This document shows, piece by piece, positions 22,201 to 32,603 of a stretch of 64,000 nucleotides of DNA. The translations under genes were made by a program, and so were the position numbers. This stretch comes from Serendipita indica DSM 11827 (lineage: Eukaryota > Basidiomycota > Agaricomycetes > Sebacinales > Serendipitaceae). The stretch is taken from positions 992,001 to 1,056,000 of the forward strand of contig CAJVGD010000002.1 in NCBI GenBank assembly GCA_910890315.1, written 5' to 3'. The number at the start of each line of letters is the position of its first letter. The stretch's first letter is position 1. The notes below the pieces were generated by a model. The model was not told the origin of the DNA, ran no database searches, and saw only the letters and a program-made list of their open reading frames with translations.

Positions 22201-24455
22201 ATCGAACACTGCTAACTTTTTCCTCTCGCGTACCATTAGCTATTATGTACTGCTCGTCGGTTCCCTCTACAGAGTGAGGAAGATTTGTAGGACGCGCGGA
22301 ACCGGTGGCTGTCGACGATCGCTGCGTTAATCTAGTCACTGTCCGACGATCTTCATTGACCATCTTGACACTATTGCCGACGCCGACACCTCGGCTGGGG
22401 CCGACCGCGTCATGGGTCTGTGCCTTGCCCTGGCGAACGTTGCCATTGGTCCGTGTATGGGTGCGCATCTCGCTGGCCTCATCTCGCCCGTTTACGCGCT
22501 CGGCGGAGGCGTTGGACGCATTTGAAGGCATTAATAGAGGTGGAACGACAGTAAACACAGACTGCCGTCCGCTGTACCTAGCGTTGGCGCCACCGGCCTC
22601 TCGCAATAAGGGCTTTGGAGTTCCATCAGCACGAGGAGCTTTGCCTATCGATGAGATATTGTCATCAGAGCTCCGACGGGACTCGCCCACGCGGCGAAAC
22701 TCGAGATTCGTCACGATTCCAAAAGACTCGAAAATTTCTCGCATCATTCGCTTCGTGCGTGCAGCATAATCCACCTGGATACCAGGTTGCTGATAGGGCT
22801 GCGGTGTTGGACGTGCTTCTCCCAGACCTCGTCTCTTCGAATGAAAACGCAACTCCTGAAAACTTTGAGATTAGCTCATTATAAACATGAAGTCGTCGAC
22901 TCACGTCTCTTTCCTGGGTTTTCACCGTTTGATTGATGTTGTTTCCAGAAGTCATGACGAGGTCTATAGGAATGCCGGTGACTGTGAGATATGCTGGCTC
23001 AAATGGTGTCGTGATCAACTGTACTTCGAGTCCGCTGCAGAAACGAGCACGTATATTGCGATTCGGGATGGATTGGTCGACGAAGTCATCTGGCTTGAGA
23101 GCAGCGGTTGGCTGACTCACTTCAGAGGATGAAGCTGTATCGTGCTGTACTTGCGAGGGCGCTTTACGGTGCGCCGAGGATGATGGCTGAATGTCCCGAG
23201 TGCCGGGTTCTTGATTGCGTTGAACTTGACAAGATGCACTCGAGACGCCGGATGAAGAAGATACTGCAGAGGAACCAGGGTGCACGTTTCCGTGGTGAGA
23301 ACCCGTGGCAGGGACAGGTGTACAAGAAAGATTACGGGAGGGATGGCGCTGCTCTCTTCGACGGAGGACATCCACCTCACGGGCGAGTTGTTCAATCTTT
23401 TGAGCAATTGAAACATCTTTAGATTGAGATTGCACGCTCGAGTTGGATGTTGTCCGCGAAAATGACAGGACAGGGGACGTTTGAGCAGTGGAGCCGCTTT
23501 CAGTTGTCAAGTCATCAGAGAGAGGGGGAGAAGGTGTCTCCACGGGATTGCCCAAGGATAAGGCGCCAACGCTGATGTCTATACGCGCTGGAGTCACGCG
23601 CTTGTCGGTCAAGCCGCTATGGAGAGGCGGCAGATGGCGGCGCGTAGCATCTTCAGACCCTGTTCTACCCGCCGCTTCTTGAGAATTTGTTGGAACCGAC
23701 GCCTTGGACAGTAGGGCAGAGGGTCTCCTTGAAGTAGACGTCGACGGGATGACGCCCAGGTGTCGCAAGATGTTTCTTTTTGGAACGGTCAGAGTTGCAG
23801 CAGGCTATCGATATCAAAAAGAGTTGAAAAGCTTTCCCGCTCTGGGAAGAAAGGGTACGTACGAGTGACATGGGAGGTCCAGTCAGCCGCGAGTCTGAAC
23901 AGACGACGGGACTGAGCGAATGTACTTTGGAGGAGGGCAGATTCGCCTACGACACAACATTGATCAGGATCAGTCAAAGTCGTGGCCAAAATCGGGAGAC
24001 GTACGTGTCCATGCGGTGGACTGGCCATGGTAGATGGAGTCAAAACGTCTGATAGGAGTGGTTGGGTCTGAGATGCACCCAGTCAGACTCTGTCAGGGTA
24101 CTGGCTGACGAGCGAGGAGGATGCGCGACTGACCTGGACACTCTGAAGAATATGTGGGATGAGATTATCTCCTTCAAACTTTTGGAGCATCTGTACACCA
24201 ATCAGATGACATGATAAACAACCCGTCAGTCTCCCGTCGTGCTTCAGCGCGAAATGAAGGCCCTCTTGCAATTTCACTCACCGCGTCGTTTGTGATACCG
24301 AAATTCGATTCTACATGTAGTCTGTCATCGACAGCATGTTCTTTCAACGTCGAGGGTGCGCTCTTTGGCACAGCCTGGGGTGCCAGACCCGCAGACGAGC
24401 TCGATGACCTTGGGGGTCGTCGATAGCGTCGTTGAGCAGTCCCCGTTGAAGCCAT
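19218..24455 (-). CDS. RBR-type E3 ubiquitin ligase with long N-terminal region and RRM-like segment
   Basis: A long multi-exon gene read from an ATG at 24455. RING1 is CPVCLERAMCPVEGLECEH followed by CESC and, after a stretch, FPLRCFGA. The IBR is HCPTSDC, HCPSC, LCPICF and HDGQSC. RING2 is TCPKCRMGLLKDGGC followed by HVRCSRCGVHICWTC, with the expected catalytic Cys in KDGGC. Together these form the RING1-IBR-RING2 order of Ariadne/HHARI-type ligases, which pass ubiquitin through a thioester. A 49 bp intron between RING1 and IBR keeps phase. The last exon ends in an acidic, Tyr-rich tail (DDFGVADWDYDYADVNWEAF, stop at 19218). The N-terminal 600 residues are mostly Ser/Thr-rich. An RRM-like piece (VRIKW, then RLYYRDPRVARREVEII and FFGRRLFARF) is split by a frame slip near 21900, or by a very short intron. 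Confidence 0.75.
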
Positions 24456-25017
24456 TGCCCCGTATCGCAAGATTCTGGGTCGTCCTCGTCGCTGTCACTG
24501 TCGTCGGTCGTGTTCAAGTCCAATATCGGGTAGATGCCCACCTAGCATCCCAAACTAATCAGTCTCATTTCCCACGCGATTAGAATCTCATTCTACGCTA
24601 CTTCATACTACCTACAGCGAAGACGAGAACGATGGAGCTGCCAGGAACCCAATGCATTAGACACGAACGAAACCATTGCGAGACAGACACGACGGTGGGT
24701 ACAAGAAGGAACAAGAGGCCAAGGGACGAGATTGCAGAGGTACTGGCAGCGAGAGGGAGATATAAAAATGGAATTTGAGGGGTTTGAGCCTCCGAACGCC
24801 GGGGAGGGGAGGATGCTAATGCCAGTGGCGATGATGCAAGGATGCTGGTGATTGTGGGTAAAGATGGAGGTCTACGATCTAGAGGTTGAGTAATGATGAT
24901 ACAACTAGTGGATGGAGTGAGGCTGAAATATAATGATAAAAAATGGATGCGGGGAGCAAGCACTCCGTCAATATTACCTCCAGACGTCGTTGCTTGCAGA
25001 GGTAGAGACCATACAGT
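24456..25017. promoter_or_regulatory. Gap upstream of the RBR ligase gene
   Basis: About 560 bp between two minus-strand genes. It would hold the promoter of the RBR gene and the 3' end of the HD1-like gene. An in-frame upstream ATG near 24541 could add an acidic N-terminus (TTDDSDSDEDDPESC), but its frame differs from the chosen start. No other signal is seen. Confidence 0.35.
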
Positions 25018-27452
25018 TCAGCGATTGAGAAAGCTCCAATCAGTGGGATCGTATGTGGCTAGATATTGCTTCAGTGGATCCGCGTCAGGTCGGTTATCAT
25101 CATACTCCGAGACCGAAGCTGGAGTCAACGCGCTCGACGCAGGTGATGGCCCAGAGTTATCGTAGCTCAGTGCTGGAGTAGGAGCATCCGAGACAGAGGC
25201 AAACGGCGAAGCAGCTTGATAAGTCGGGTCGTATAAAGCCCATCGCGACATTTCATCTCTACCGGACCCAGCGGCAGTGATCGACACCGGCTGCTGAAGA
25301 ATATGTTCAACCAGGGATCGGAAATCATCCGTCGACTGTGTATGCACGTCCGGAACCGCCATCTCTGCCATCGTCCGCTCATCAGGAAATGCGTCAATGG
25401 TTGCGTAGGCAAAGGGTGCTTTCGTTTCGTGCAGCGAGGTAGCTGGTGTAACACTAGCTGGTGGCTGCAACTCGATTTCCGATAAGCGACTACCCTTTTG
25501 GCCTTGACCAACTGCGGAGTGCGGCTCCAAGGGAAGGACGGGATCTCGCGAACCACTTCGTCGTGCCTTTTTAAGCGGTGCTGGAGCATCTTCCATGCGA
25601 CGAGACTGGGGTTTGACTGGCATTTCCATGTGCCTTTTGTACGTATTGCGACTTTGATGCCTGAAGTCTTGATCTTGGCGGGTGGTGGGCGGATTGATTT
25701 GATTGATGAGATGGAGTTGAGGGGTCGAATGTTGCAATCTATCTTGCTCTACATGCTGCGAGTCTCGCTTGCGCTTACGAGTGGCAGCATAAGTTAGATT
25801 TGAACGAATGAATGGATCCTTGGTATTATGAACACCAGGAAGACGATTTGCACTTGAAAAGTCTTGAAGTGTCTTGGCAACTTTTGGAGGCTGCAGATCG
25901 CTAGATAATGGAGCATTTGAGGGGAGTGAGCGTTGCTCAAACGAGCGTTCGGAGTTGATGGTGCTGATTATGTAAGATGTTCTTGTAGGGAGGGGCTTGC
26001 TGGTTGGTCCGTCCTGAGATGTCGCAGCCGAATGGAAAAGTTGAGCCATAGACGGCAAGACGATGTCTTGAGTAGGTGGCGAATCGGAAAGCGCAGTTGG
26101 AGGCTTTGAGATGCGCGATGGAGGGACATCGGTTGGCGGCGAAGACACGTCGCATCTGCGGCGCTTTGTAGGCGGGTAGGTATCGGGTAATCTTAATGAA
26201 GGGATTAGATTATGTTAGGCAAAACAAGCTAAACGTACTGTTGCGAACAATCATAGGCCTCCGCTGAATCCAAGTCTTTGCGTCGTCGCTTCTTTCGAGG
26301 CCGCTGGATTTCCTGTTTGACGGTAGGATAGTATGGTGACATTGGTAGTACTTCAGCGGGTTGTATATTGCTGCCTTGTCCATCCGTAAAGATGTCGTCT
26401 GCGTCAAAGTCGAGGTCAGAGAGATAGACACTCTCGGTACCTGAATCAATGTCATCATCATCTAGACTGGTAATGTCGACCTCTTTGAACATTCGTTCGA
26501 CATCAGCCCACCAAACCGGGGTAGCCATCATGTCCAGTTCGCGCAGGTACGTTCGCATGGCCACGAAATCGCGCGTCATCTCAGCCGAAAACATTCTTTT
26601 CGAGAATGCGACATTATCATCGACCTCGCGCAGTACATTAAGGCAAAGCTGCTGCATGAAAGCTAGTTTGCCGTGTGCGTACTTGTCGAGGAGTCGGGTC
26701 CAACCGCTGCTATCGCGGATTGACTCTAGCCAGCAGATCAAGTCCTCGGAGGAAATTTTGGCGCCTTGGAGCAGCATTTGGAGCTTTTGGCCGGTCGGAG
26801 GAAAAGGAGCAGAAACGTGGTCCAAAAGCCACTGACCAAGGAGGTCCCAATCTGGCTCTACATCGCTCTCATTGTCCGTGTCGTCGGTTCCGATATCCTG
26901 TTCTGGCCCTTCATCGCCGGACGAGTCGTCTTGATCGTTTGCTGGGAGCTGACGCCATGTAGCAACAGAGCGTGGTCGAGAGTCATGAGACGAAAGGTAT
27001 TTGAGCGTGTCTAACGATGGATTGTCGTCGACTATAGTTTCGTCGCTAGACGGCGTCGAGTCTGTCAGCTCTGACTTTGCTCGGATTCCTTGAGACGACG
27101 AGGGCTGAGTGAGCGTTGAGGATGGTTGATTTTTGACGTGGTTGGACTGGTGTGCTGCTGCTGCGAGGACAGAGGCCGACGCTTGTTCCAACCTGTGAAA
27201 ACCTTTGGCCATGACGGAGATATGGTGGGCGACCTGGGCAGCCAGCTGCTTCGTCTCGTGCGATACGAGGTCATTGGAGACGGCCGTGACAATCTTGTGC
27301 TTGAGCTGGTTCCATTCGACGACAAACTGGCCGACACGCTCTGCCCGCTTTCCTCCGTCGTCGTCGCCGTCGTTGTAGGCGAGTGCATCGAGCAGACGGC
27401 GCTCGACGCTGGCCAGCTCTGATTTTAGCGCATTATCGTCTGGCGAGCCCAT
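25018..27452 (-). CDS. HD1: HD1-type mating homeodomain protein with degenerate TALE homeodomain
   Basis: Two exons (27452-26239 and 26191-25018) join in phase and give 795 residues. Residues 1-100 form a helical N-terminus, as expected for the dimerisation region. At about residues 200-265 a segment reads WLLDHVSAPFPPTGQKLQML, then ISSEDLICWLESIRDSSGW and TRLLDKYAHG. This lines up with the TALE homeodomain of basidiomycete HD1 proteins (W-x-x-x-N-x-x-x-P-Y-P, W-F-x-N-x-R, R-x-G-W). The recognition helix is changed: WF-x-N-x-R is WLESIR, so the DNA-contacting Asn is replaced by Ser. The C-terminal half is Ser/Pro-rich with basic clusters (RPRKKRRRKD, KRRRCD) that could be nuclear signals. It is divergent from HD2, 86 bp start to start. 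The identification rests on the alignment plus that arrangement. Confidence 0.72.
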
Positions 27453-27538
27453 CAAGGGGTCTCGCTGTCGCCGCCAGAGGCCAACCGAGCTCAGGACAAA
27501 GACATGGGCACTGGGCGCAAACGACTGTGTCTCTGACC
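27453..27538. promoter_or_regulatory. 86 bp shared divergent promoter of the HD pair
   Basis: Only 86 bp separate the HD1-like and HD2 start codons. This is shorter than many HD-pair intergenic regions, so promoter elements may extend into the coding exons. GC-rich, with no TATA box. Confidence 0.55.
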
Positions 27539-30500
27539 ATGAAGGCGCCTGCCCGCCTCGAGTCGCTCTCGGCCATTTTGACGGCCGCAAACGACTTTTT
27601 ATCCACGCTTGAATTCTTCAACACCGAAGACGCACCACCCTCTGTCGCCATCCCCGACGAGGAGCAGCCATTGCGGCCCTTTGACCTCGAGCTGCCCCCA
27701 GCGCCCGACCCAGCGGCCAGTTTTCGCGAATTCGGTCTTGAGGAGGACACGATCGCACAAATATGCGAGCAATATCACCATCGCGCCGCCGAAATTGCCC
27801 AAAACGTCCGCGTCGAGTTCCGGGTTGCAGAGACCATCGCACGGACACCAGCCATCCAAGCTAGACTTGCAGATGTCTACCTGGGCTCCTACTTTCGTCT
27901 CGTAGGCGACTTTTATGAACAACTCATCGACGCAACTTTGGATACCCTCGCACTCCGCAAATGGGAAAAGGCATGTTGCCTCGCGCCTGCCTTTTTACTC
28001 CCGCTCAATATTAATACTTTATACAGAAACTAGAACGTAAGCTACGCAAACGAAGACAAGCGGCCAACGCGCCGCCCAGTCCGCCCTCCCCCAGCCCGCC
28101 CTCCCCCAGCCGACGCGAGCCACTCCCTGCCGCCACGACTTTACCGTCGGCTTCATCATCTCAACGATCATCCTCTTCCTCTTCACGAGCCGAGTCGTCT
28201 GGTGCCGCATCAGCCTCAACGCGGCGAAATTCCTCAGAAGCGACCAGCAACGATGAGAGTGAAGGCTCTTCGAACCGAAGCTCCTTTGACAAAGTATGAC
28301 CACATGAGTCCTCAACTGTTATCTAACCCTTCCCTCAGACCGTCATCGCGTTGCTTGAATACGTCTTCAACCGCCAGAACGGTTATCCATCCGTTGGAGA
28401 GAAGAAGCGCATTCAGCAAGAAACGGGCCTTACCTATCGACAAGTCGCCGTTTGGGTCAGTGTCTCCATTCCAATCCTTGGGCAATCGTACTCATCTGCT
28501 CTAGTTTCAAAACCGACGTGCACGAGAAAAGAAGAAAAAAGCGGAAGGCCGAGTACCTGTTCCGGTCGACGCTGAAGCCGCCATTGCGCAGATTGAGGAT
28601 GAACAGGCTCACGAGGCTGTCGTCAGCGCACCAGACCCTACCCCTGTCAAGCGGCAACGCATCCACTTCGTGCAGACTGTCTACCGGACCGAGGAATGGG
28701 AAGTCGAGGATATCCTCACCGACGAGGATTGGGCCCCATGTTTACGTGAAGTTGAGGAGGAACAGATACGGGAAATGATCAGGAATGTGAGTTGTTTCCA
28801 ACACGCTATCGCTTTCAGAAGACTCATTTGCAAAGAACGAGCTCCCTGGCCTGGATTCGGCAGAGCCTCCAGCTAGCAGCTGGCCCGCTCCGTTTGTCAC
28901 GCCGCGGTACGAGTGGCCTACCTTTCCACCCCCAGAGTGGCCCCGGACACCTAAAGAGGCACTATCTGAACCAGAGCTCCCAGCGGTGACGTCGGAAGAT
29001 GTCGACGAACTGACTGATATGTTTGCCAAATTCTCTCCAGACATCATTAAGACGTTCAAGTACAAGCGGCGACACCACATCGTGATCACGCTTCCGGATG
29101 ACCCAGAAATGGCAAGAAAGGTGAAGCGGAAAATAGCGAGCATAGCGACCCCAGTGCAGAGCGACGGCCCGATACCCATGTGGGTTGCCAAACGGTCGGT
29201 CAGCCTGCTTGCCGAGCTCGAAGCCGACCTGCAAGTGTCCAAGATTCACGCAGAGACGCCTCCAGCGGTCTCAGAGGCTCCTCAAGAGCCCGCGCCTCTT
29301 GTCATTCCAACATGGGGCGATTTGCAAGCACAAATCTCAGCTACGCAACAAGAGCGTCAGGTACCGGCCATTGTGGTTACACCTCCAACATCGCGAGCAC
29401 CTCAAGCACAAGTCTTTTCCGACGAGCCCTCATCGGACGAACAGTCCTCTTCTCCCAATACGCCTCGGGATGAGGATGCAGACTTGCCTGATCATCCTGC
29501 CCTCCAAGACTCGGAGTCTATGCCAGCCTCGGACACCATTGAAGATCCTATGAAAATCCTTCCCTTTATCGGCGACATCACGGCGATCCTATGGCCCAAG
29601 AGCGGACAACATCCTGCAGCCAGCTATCATCCGCATATCCTCACCAAGGAGACTAGACAGGTGCCGATTGAACTGGACGACAATCTGATGAATGAAGCAC
29701 TACAGCGAACGCTACGAGAATGTGGTATAGAGCCGGTGACAGATCCAGTTATGGAGGATGAGAGGCCCTTGGTTTACACCAGGGGATTGAGTCTCGTTCC
29801 CAAAGTGGCCGCCCCGGTGCTCGCAGAGATTGACAGGCTCGCGGGTGATAACAATGAACCCTTGATTCCCTTGGAAGCGCATATGGCACAAGAAGGCTAC
29901 AATGATCTCGTGGATCCCTATCGCATCCTGGTGGATGACGGCCCCGAGCCACTTCCGCCCGCCGCATATGAGCCGACTCGGCGTCGTCGTAAACCCCGAA
30001 AGGAGAAGCCCACGGAGATTGCTGACATTGGTGGCATACCCATCTCGGATCTATTTGACCCACAGGGTATGCCACTACCTCTCGCGCTCCTGGAGGCTGC
30101 TCCCTATACGACTCCGATGGCCCAGGCGATTTACGATTATTGCATCCCACGAGTCCCAGAGCCACCTCGCAAGATTTTCAACCCTGTCGTCTTTTGCAAC
30201 CCGCACTTCCCAGTCCACGAGCCCTCTTACCACTATCCTTTCCACCCAATGGATCCTCCCGCTTTTCCTGAACCTCTTGAGGCGCCGCGAATGGAGCCAG
30301 CAATACTTGTCGAGCCTATACCGATTGTGCCAGCAATTCCTGTCGAGTCAGCCGAACCAGCAATACCAGCTATACTCGCCGACCCACCACTGGTAGAACC
30401 AGCACCCGCCGAACCAGAGCCATTAGTACCACCTGCAGAAGTAACGCCAGAACCAGAACCAGCACCCTTGCCAGAGCCTGAACCAGAATTGGACCTAGAA

Positions 30501-30623
30501 CCCGTCGACGATTGGACCTTTTTACAGCGTGTCATCTCGTGGGCCTGCAAGCGAATTGTTGCAACGACCACTTGGGACGTTTCCAGTACCGACCCACTCT
30601 CGATGCTCCAATATCTTGCCTGA
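27539..30623 (+). CDS. HD2: HD2-type mating homeodomain transcription factor
   Basis: Five exons: 27539-27970, 28027-28293, 28339-28455, 28505-28786 and 28836-30623, in total 961 residues. The first intron has a GC donor. Residues 1-144 form the N-terminal interaction region. A basic, Ser-rich section follows. The homeodomain spans about residues 230-285: LLEYVFNRQNGYPS, EKKRIQQETGL, RQVAVWFQNRRAREKKKK. The intact WFQNRR motif, split by an intron between W and F, is the classical DNA-recognition helix. Downstream is a long tail with acidic and Pro-rich parts, including EPEPAPLPEPEPELDLEP near the C-terminus, likely an activation or stability region. In basidiomycetes HD1 and HD2 from different alleles dimerise to switch on the dikaryon programme. 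The gene is expected to be highly polymorphic in populations. Confidence 0.87.
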
Positions 30624-31121
30624 TTTCCTTTTGATCTTTTCTCTTATCGCATTTGAGCCATCATCGAAGCAGTGACTTGATTGTCATAGGCTTCGATACC
30701 TCGCTCGTGCGATGCCCTTTTATCATCCTCCATCCTCGTGACGGTTCGTAGCCCAAACGGTTTACATTTTGGTTCAGCTCCTTCTTGCCTCTTGCTCAGA
30801 CTGCCTTCTCGTCTCTGGTTTCTTTCTAGGCCTGACTAACCTCGTTGTCTTTTAGTGTATCTCTACCATCCCTTCCTCTTATTGATATCTAACCCTTGTA
30901 TAGCAGTAGACGGAACACAATGTAATCGTAGTAGAATCAATGATCACGATCATCTTGGCACATTGAAATGAGATGCGATTCTGAACATGTTTTGGTGGTA
31001 TACGCAGCTTAGCTCTTTTCCTCTCCGCTCGGGATACAAAAAATCAGCAGCGGCGTCTCCTGAAGCAACTCTTATAGAGTGGAGACCACGAAACTCTATA
31101 CACGTGCAGTCGAGTTTAAAA
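30624..31121. other. Gap between HD2 and the TMEM115-like gene
   Basis: About 500 bp, pyrimidine-rich around 30620-30880. No gene is recognised. It probably carries the HD2 3' end and the next promoter. Confidence 0.35.
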
Positions 31122-32486
31122 TGTACGCCCACCTGCGGACACGCGCGAGTCAAACGAGTGAATATGACAGCTAACCACGTCTCACTCGTGTAAACAGGGC
31201 TCTATTATCTTCTCCACTGCAAATAATAACAAGTACTCCTCCGACGACCAAGGCGTTTGTCGGTCTGACGCTCGGGTTTTCGCTCGCGAATACGTATCTT
31301 CGGTACAGCTCTGATGCACATAGCGGCCCGATATCGTACATGACCCTCCTTCCTGGGGAGAGCTTTCTCTTCCCGTGGACGTTTCTTACTGCCGGATTCG
31401 TCGAGCCATACTTTCTAGGGGTGAGCGTCCATCTAACCCTTGCGAGGATGCGGATATTGACGATCGATGATAGCTATTAATAGCTCTATTGACGCTTGCA
31501 CCTTCCTTTCGGTACCTAGAACGTCTGTGGGGGTCATTCGAGACTGCGAAATTCATTGGAATCGTGATTACGGTCTCCAATTTTGTCGCGTTTATCCTGA
31601 GTTGGATAGAGTACCTGGTACTCGGATCAGAAAACTTTTTGTCAGTCATTCTCCCTTTGCGGTGACTAGGGGCTTATTTGGGACACAGATACAAAATGGA
31701 CTACTACGGCCTGACAGCGCTGCAGACTGGCGTCCTGGTCGCCTTTACCCAGCTTATACCAGAGCATCAAGTCCAGTTCTTTGGCTCGCTGCGTATCCGC
31801 GTCAAGCGACTACCAATGATCTACGTGACGATTTCCAACGTCCTCTGCATCATCGGCTACCAATCCCCCTGGATATTGATCCAATTCGGTTGGTTATCTT
31901 CTTGGGCCTATTTACGCTTTTATAAGCGTACGACCGACGCACTCTCGGGCATTGATACTTATGGTGATCGTTCGGAGACGTTTGCATTTATCCACTGGTT
32001 CCCGCCATTTGTTCAGTATGTAGAGATTCTCTTATATTGCAGCATCTTCTGACTCCTGTTCAGTAAACCACTTTCGATAGCGTCGACGTTTACCCACAAT
32101 CTTGCCGTCAAATTCAAAATCATCCGGCCTTTTGCTCCATCAGCAGACGATTTGGAAACTGGAGTATATTCGTCTCTCTCCAACGCACAACCTGGAGGCG
32201 CTCGAGCCGAAGCGGAGCGACGGAGGTGTGTTTTACTTTGGTATTCTTTGACGATATCTTATGGGTTTGCAGGGCCCTCGCATTAAAGGCTCTCGATTCT
32301 CGACTAGCAAACGCGACCAACAATCGACCCGGCACACCGTCAAAGGGGTTGCCTGCCGCGTCTGCGTCTGCGACAACCGGGCCAACGGCCTCTTCGTCTG
32401 CACCTGCGGCAAACGGTGCGGCCTCGACTCGAAAATCTGTCGATCAGGGTAAAGGGAAGAACAAAGTATCTCAAGATCCATCTTAA
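31122..32486 (+). CDS. TMEM115-like rhomboid-related membrane protein (DUF1751)
   Basis: Member of the TMEM115/DUF1751 family of Golgi multi-pass membrane proteins related to rhomboids, thought to act in retrograde Golgi-ER traffic. Blocks in order: TTKAFVGLTLGFSLANTYLR, YMTLLPGESFLFPWTFLTAG, FVEPYFLG, then LLIALLTLAPSFRYLERLWG. Next come FETAKFIGIVITVSNFVAFI, MDYYGLTALQTGVLVAFTQL, PMIYVTISNVLCIIG and WLSSWAYLRFYK, and a C-terminal Ala/Ser/Thr-rich tail. The rhomboid Ser-His pair is not evident, as in the family. The exact first exon is unresolved. An ATG at 31122 or one nearby must splice in ahead of the frame that is open from about 31199. The stop is at 32484. Confidence 0.8.
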
Positions 32487-32603
32487 TTGATGGCTTTCGA
32501 ACTGGATGGTCGATTGCTATATATTTATCTCCCCTCTTCGGTGGTAGATGCCTGCTAAGGCCTCTCATCGTGTAATTTAGGCTCAATCTGATTGGATTCT
32601 TCG

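Noticed and set aside
24598-24963. 121-codon minus-strand frame rich in Leu, Ser and Pro
   Set aside because: It lies in the gap upstream of the RBR gene. The composition is that of chance reading of a pyrimidine-rich region, with no conserved block.
28020-28315. Minus-strand frame with repeated GWGRAGWGRADW units
   Set aside because: It is the antisense of the Pro/Ser repeat in HD2 exon 2. It is low-complexity and not a gene.
30233-30571. Minus-strand frame rich in Gly and Ser (GSGSGKGAGSGSG type)
   Set aside because: Antisense of the Pro/Glu tail of HD2. Shadow frame only.
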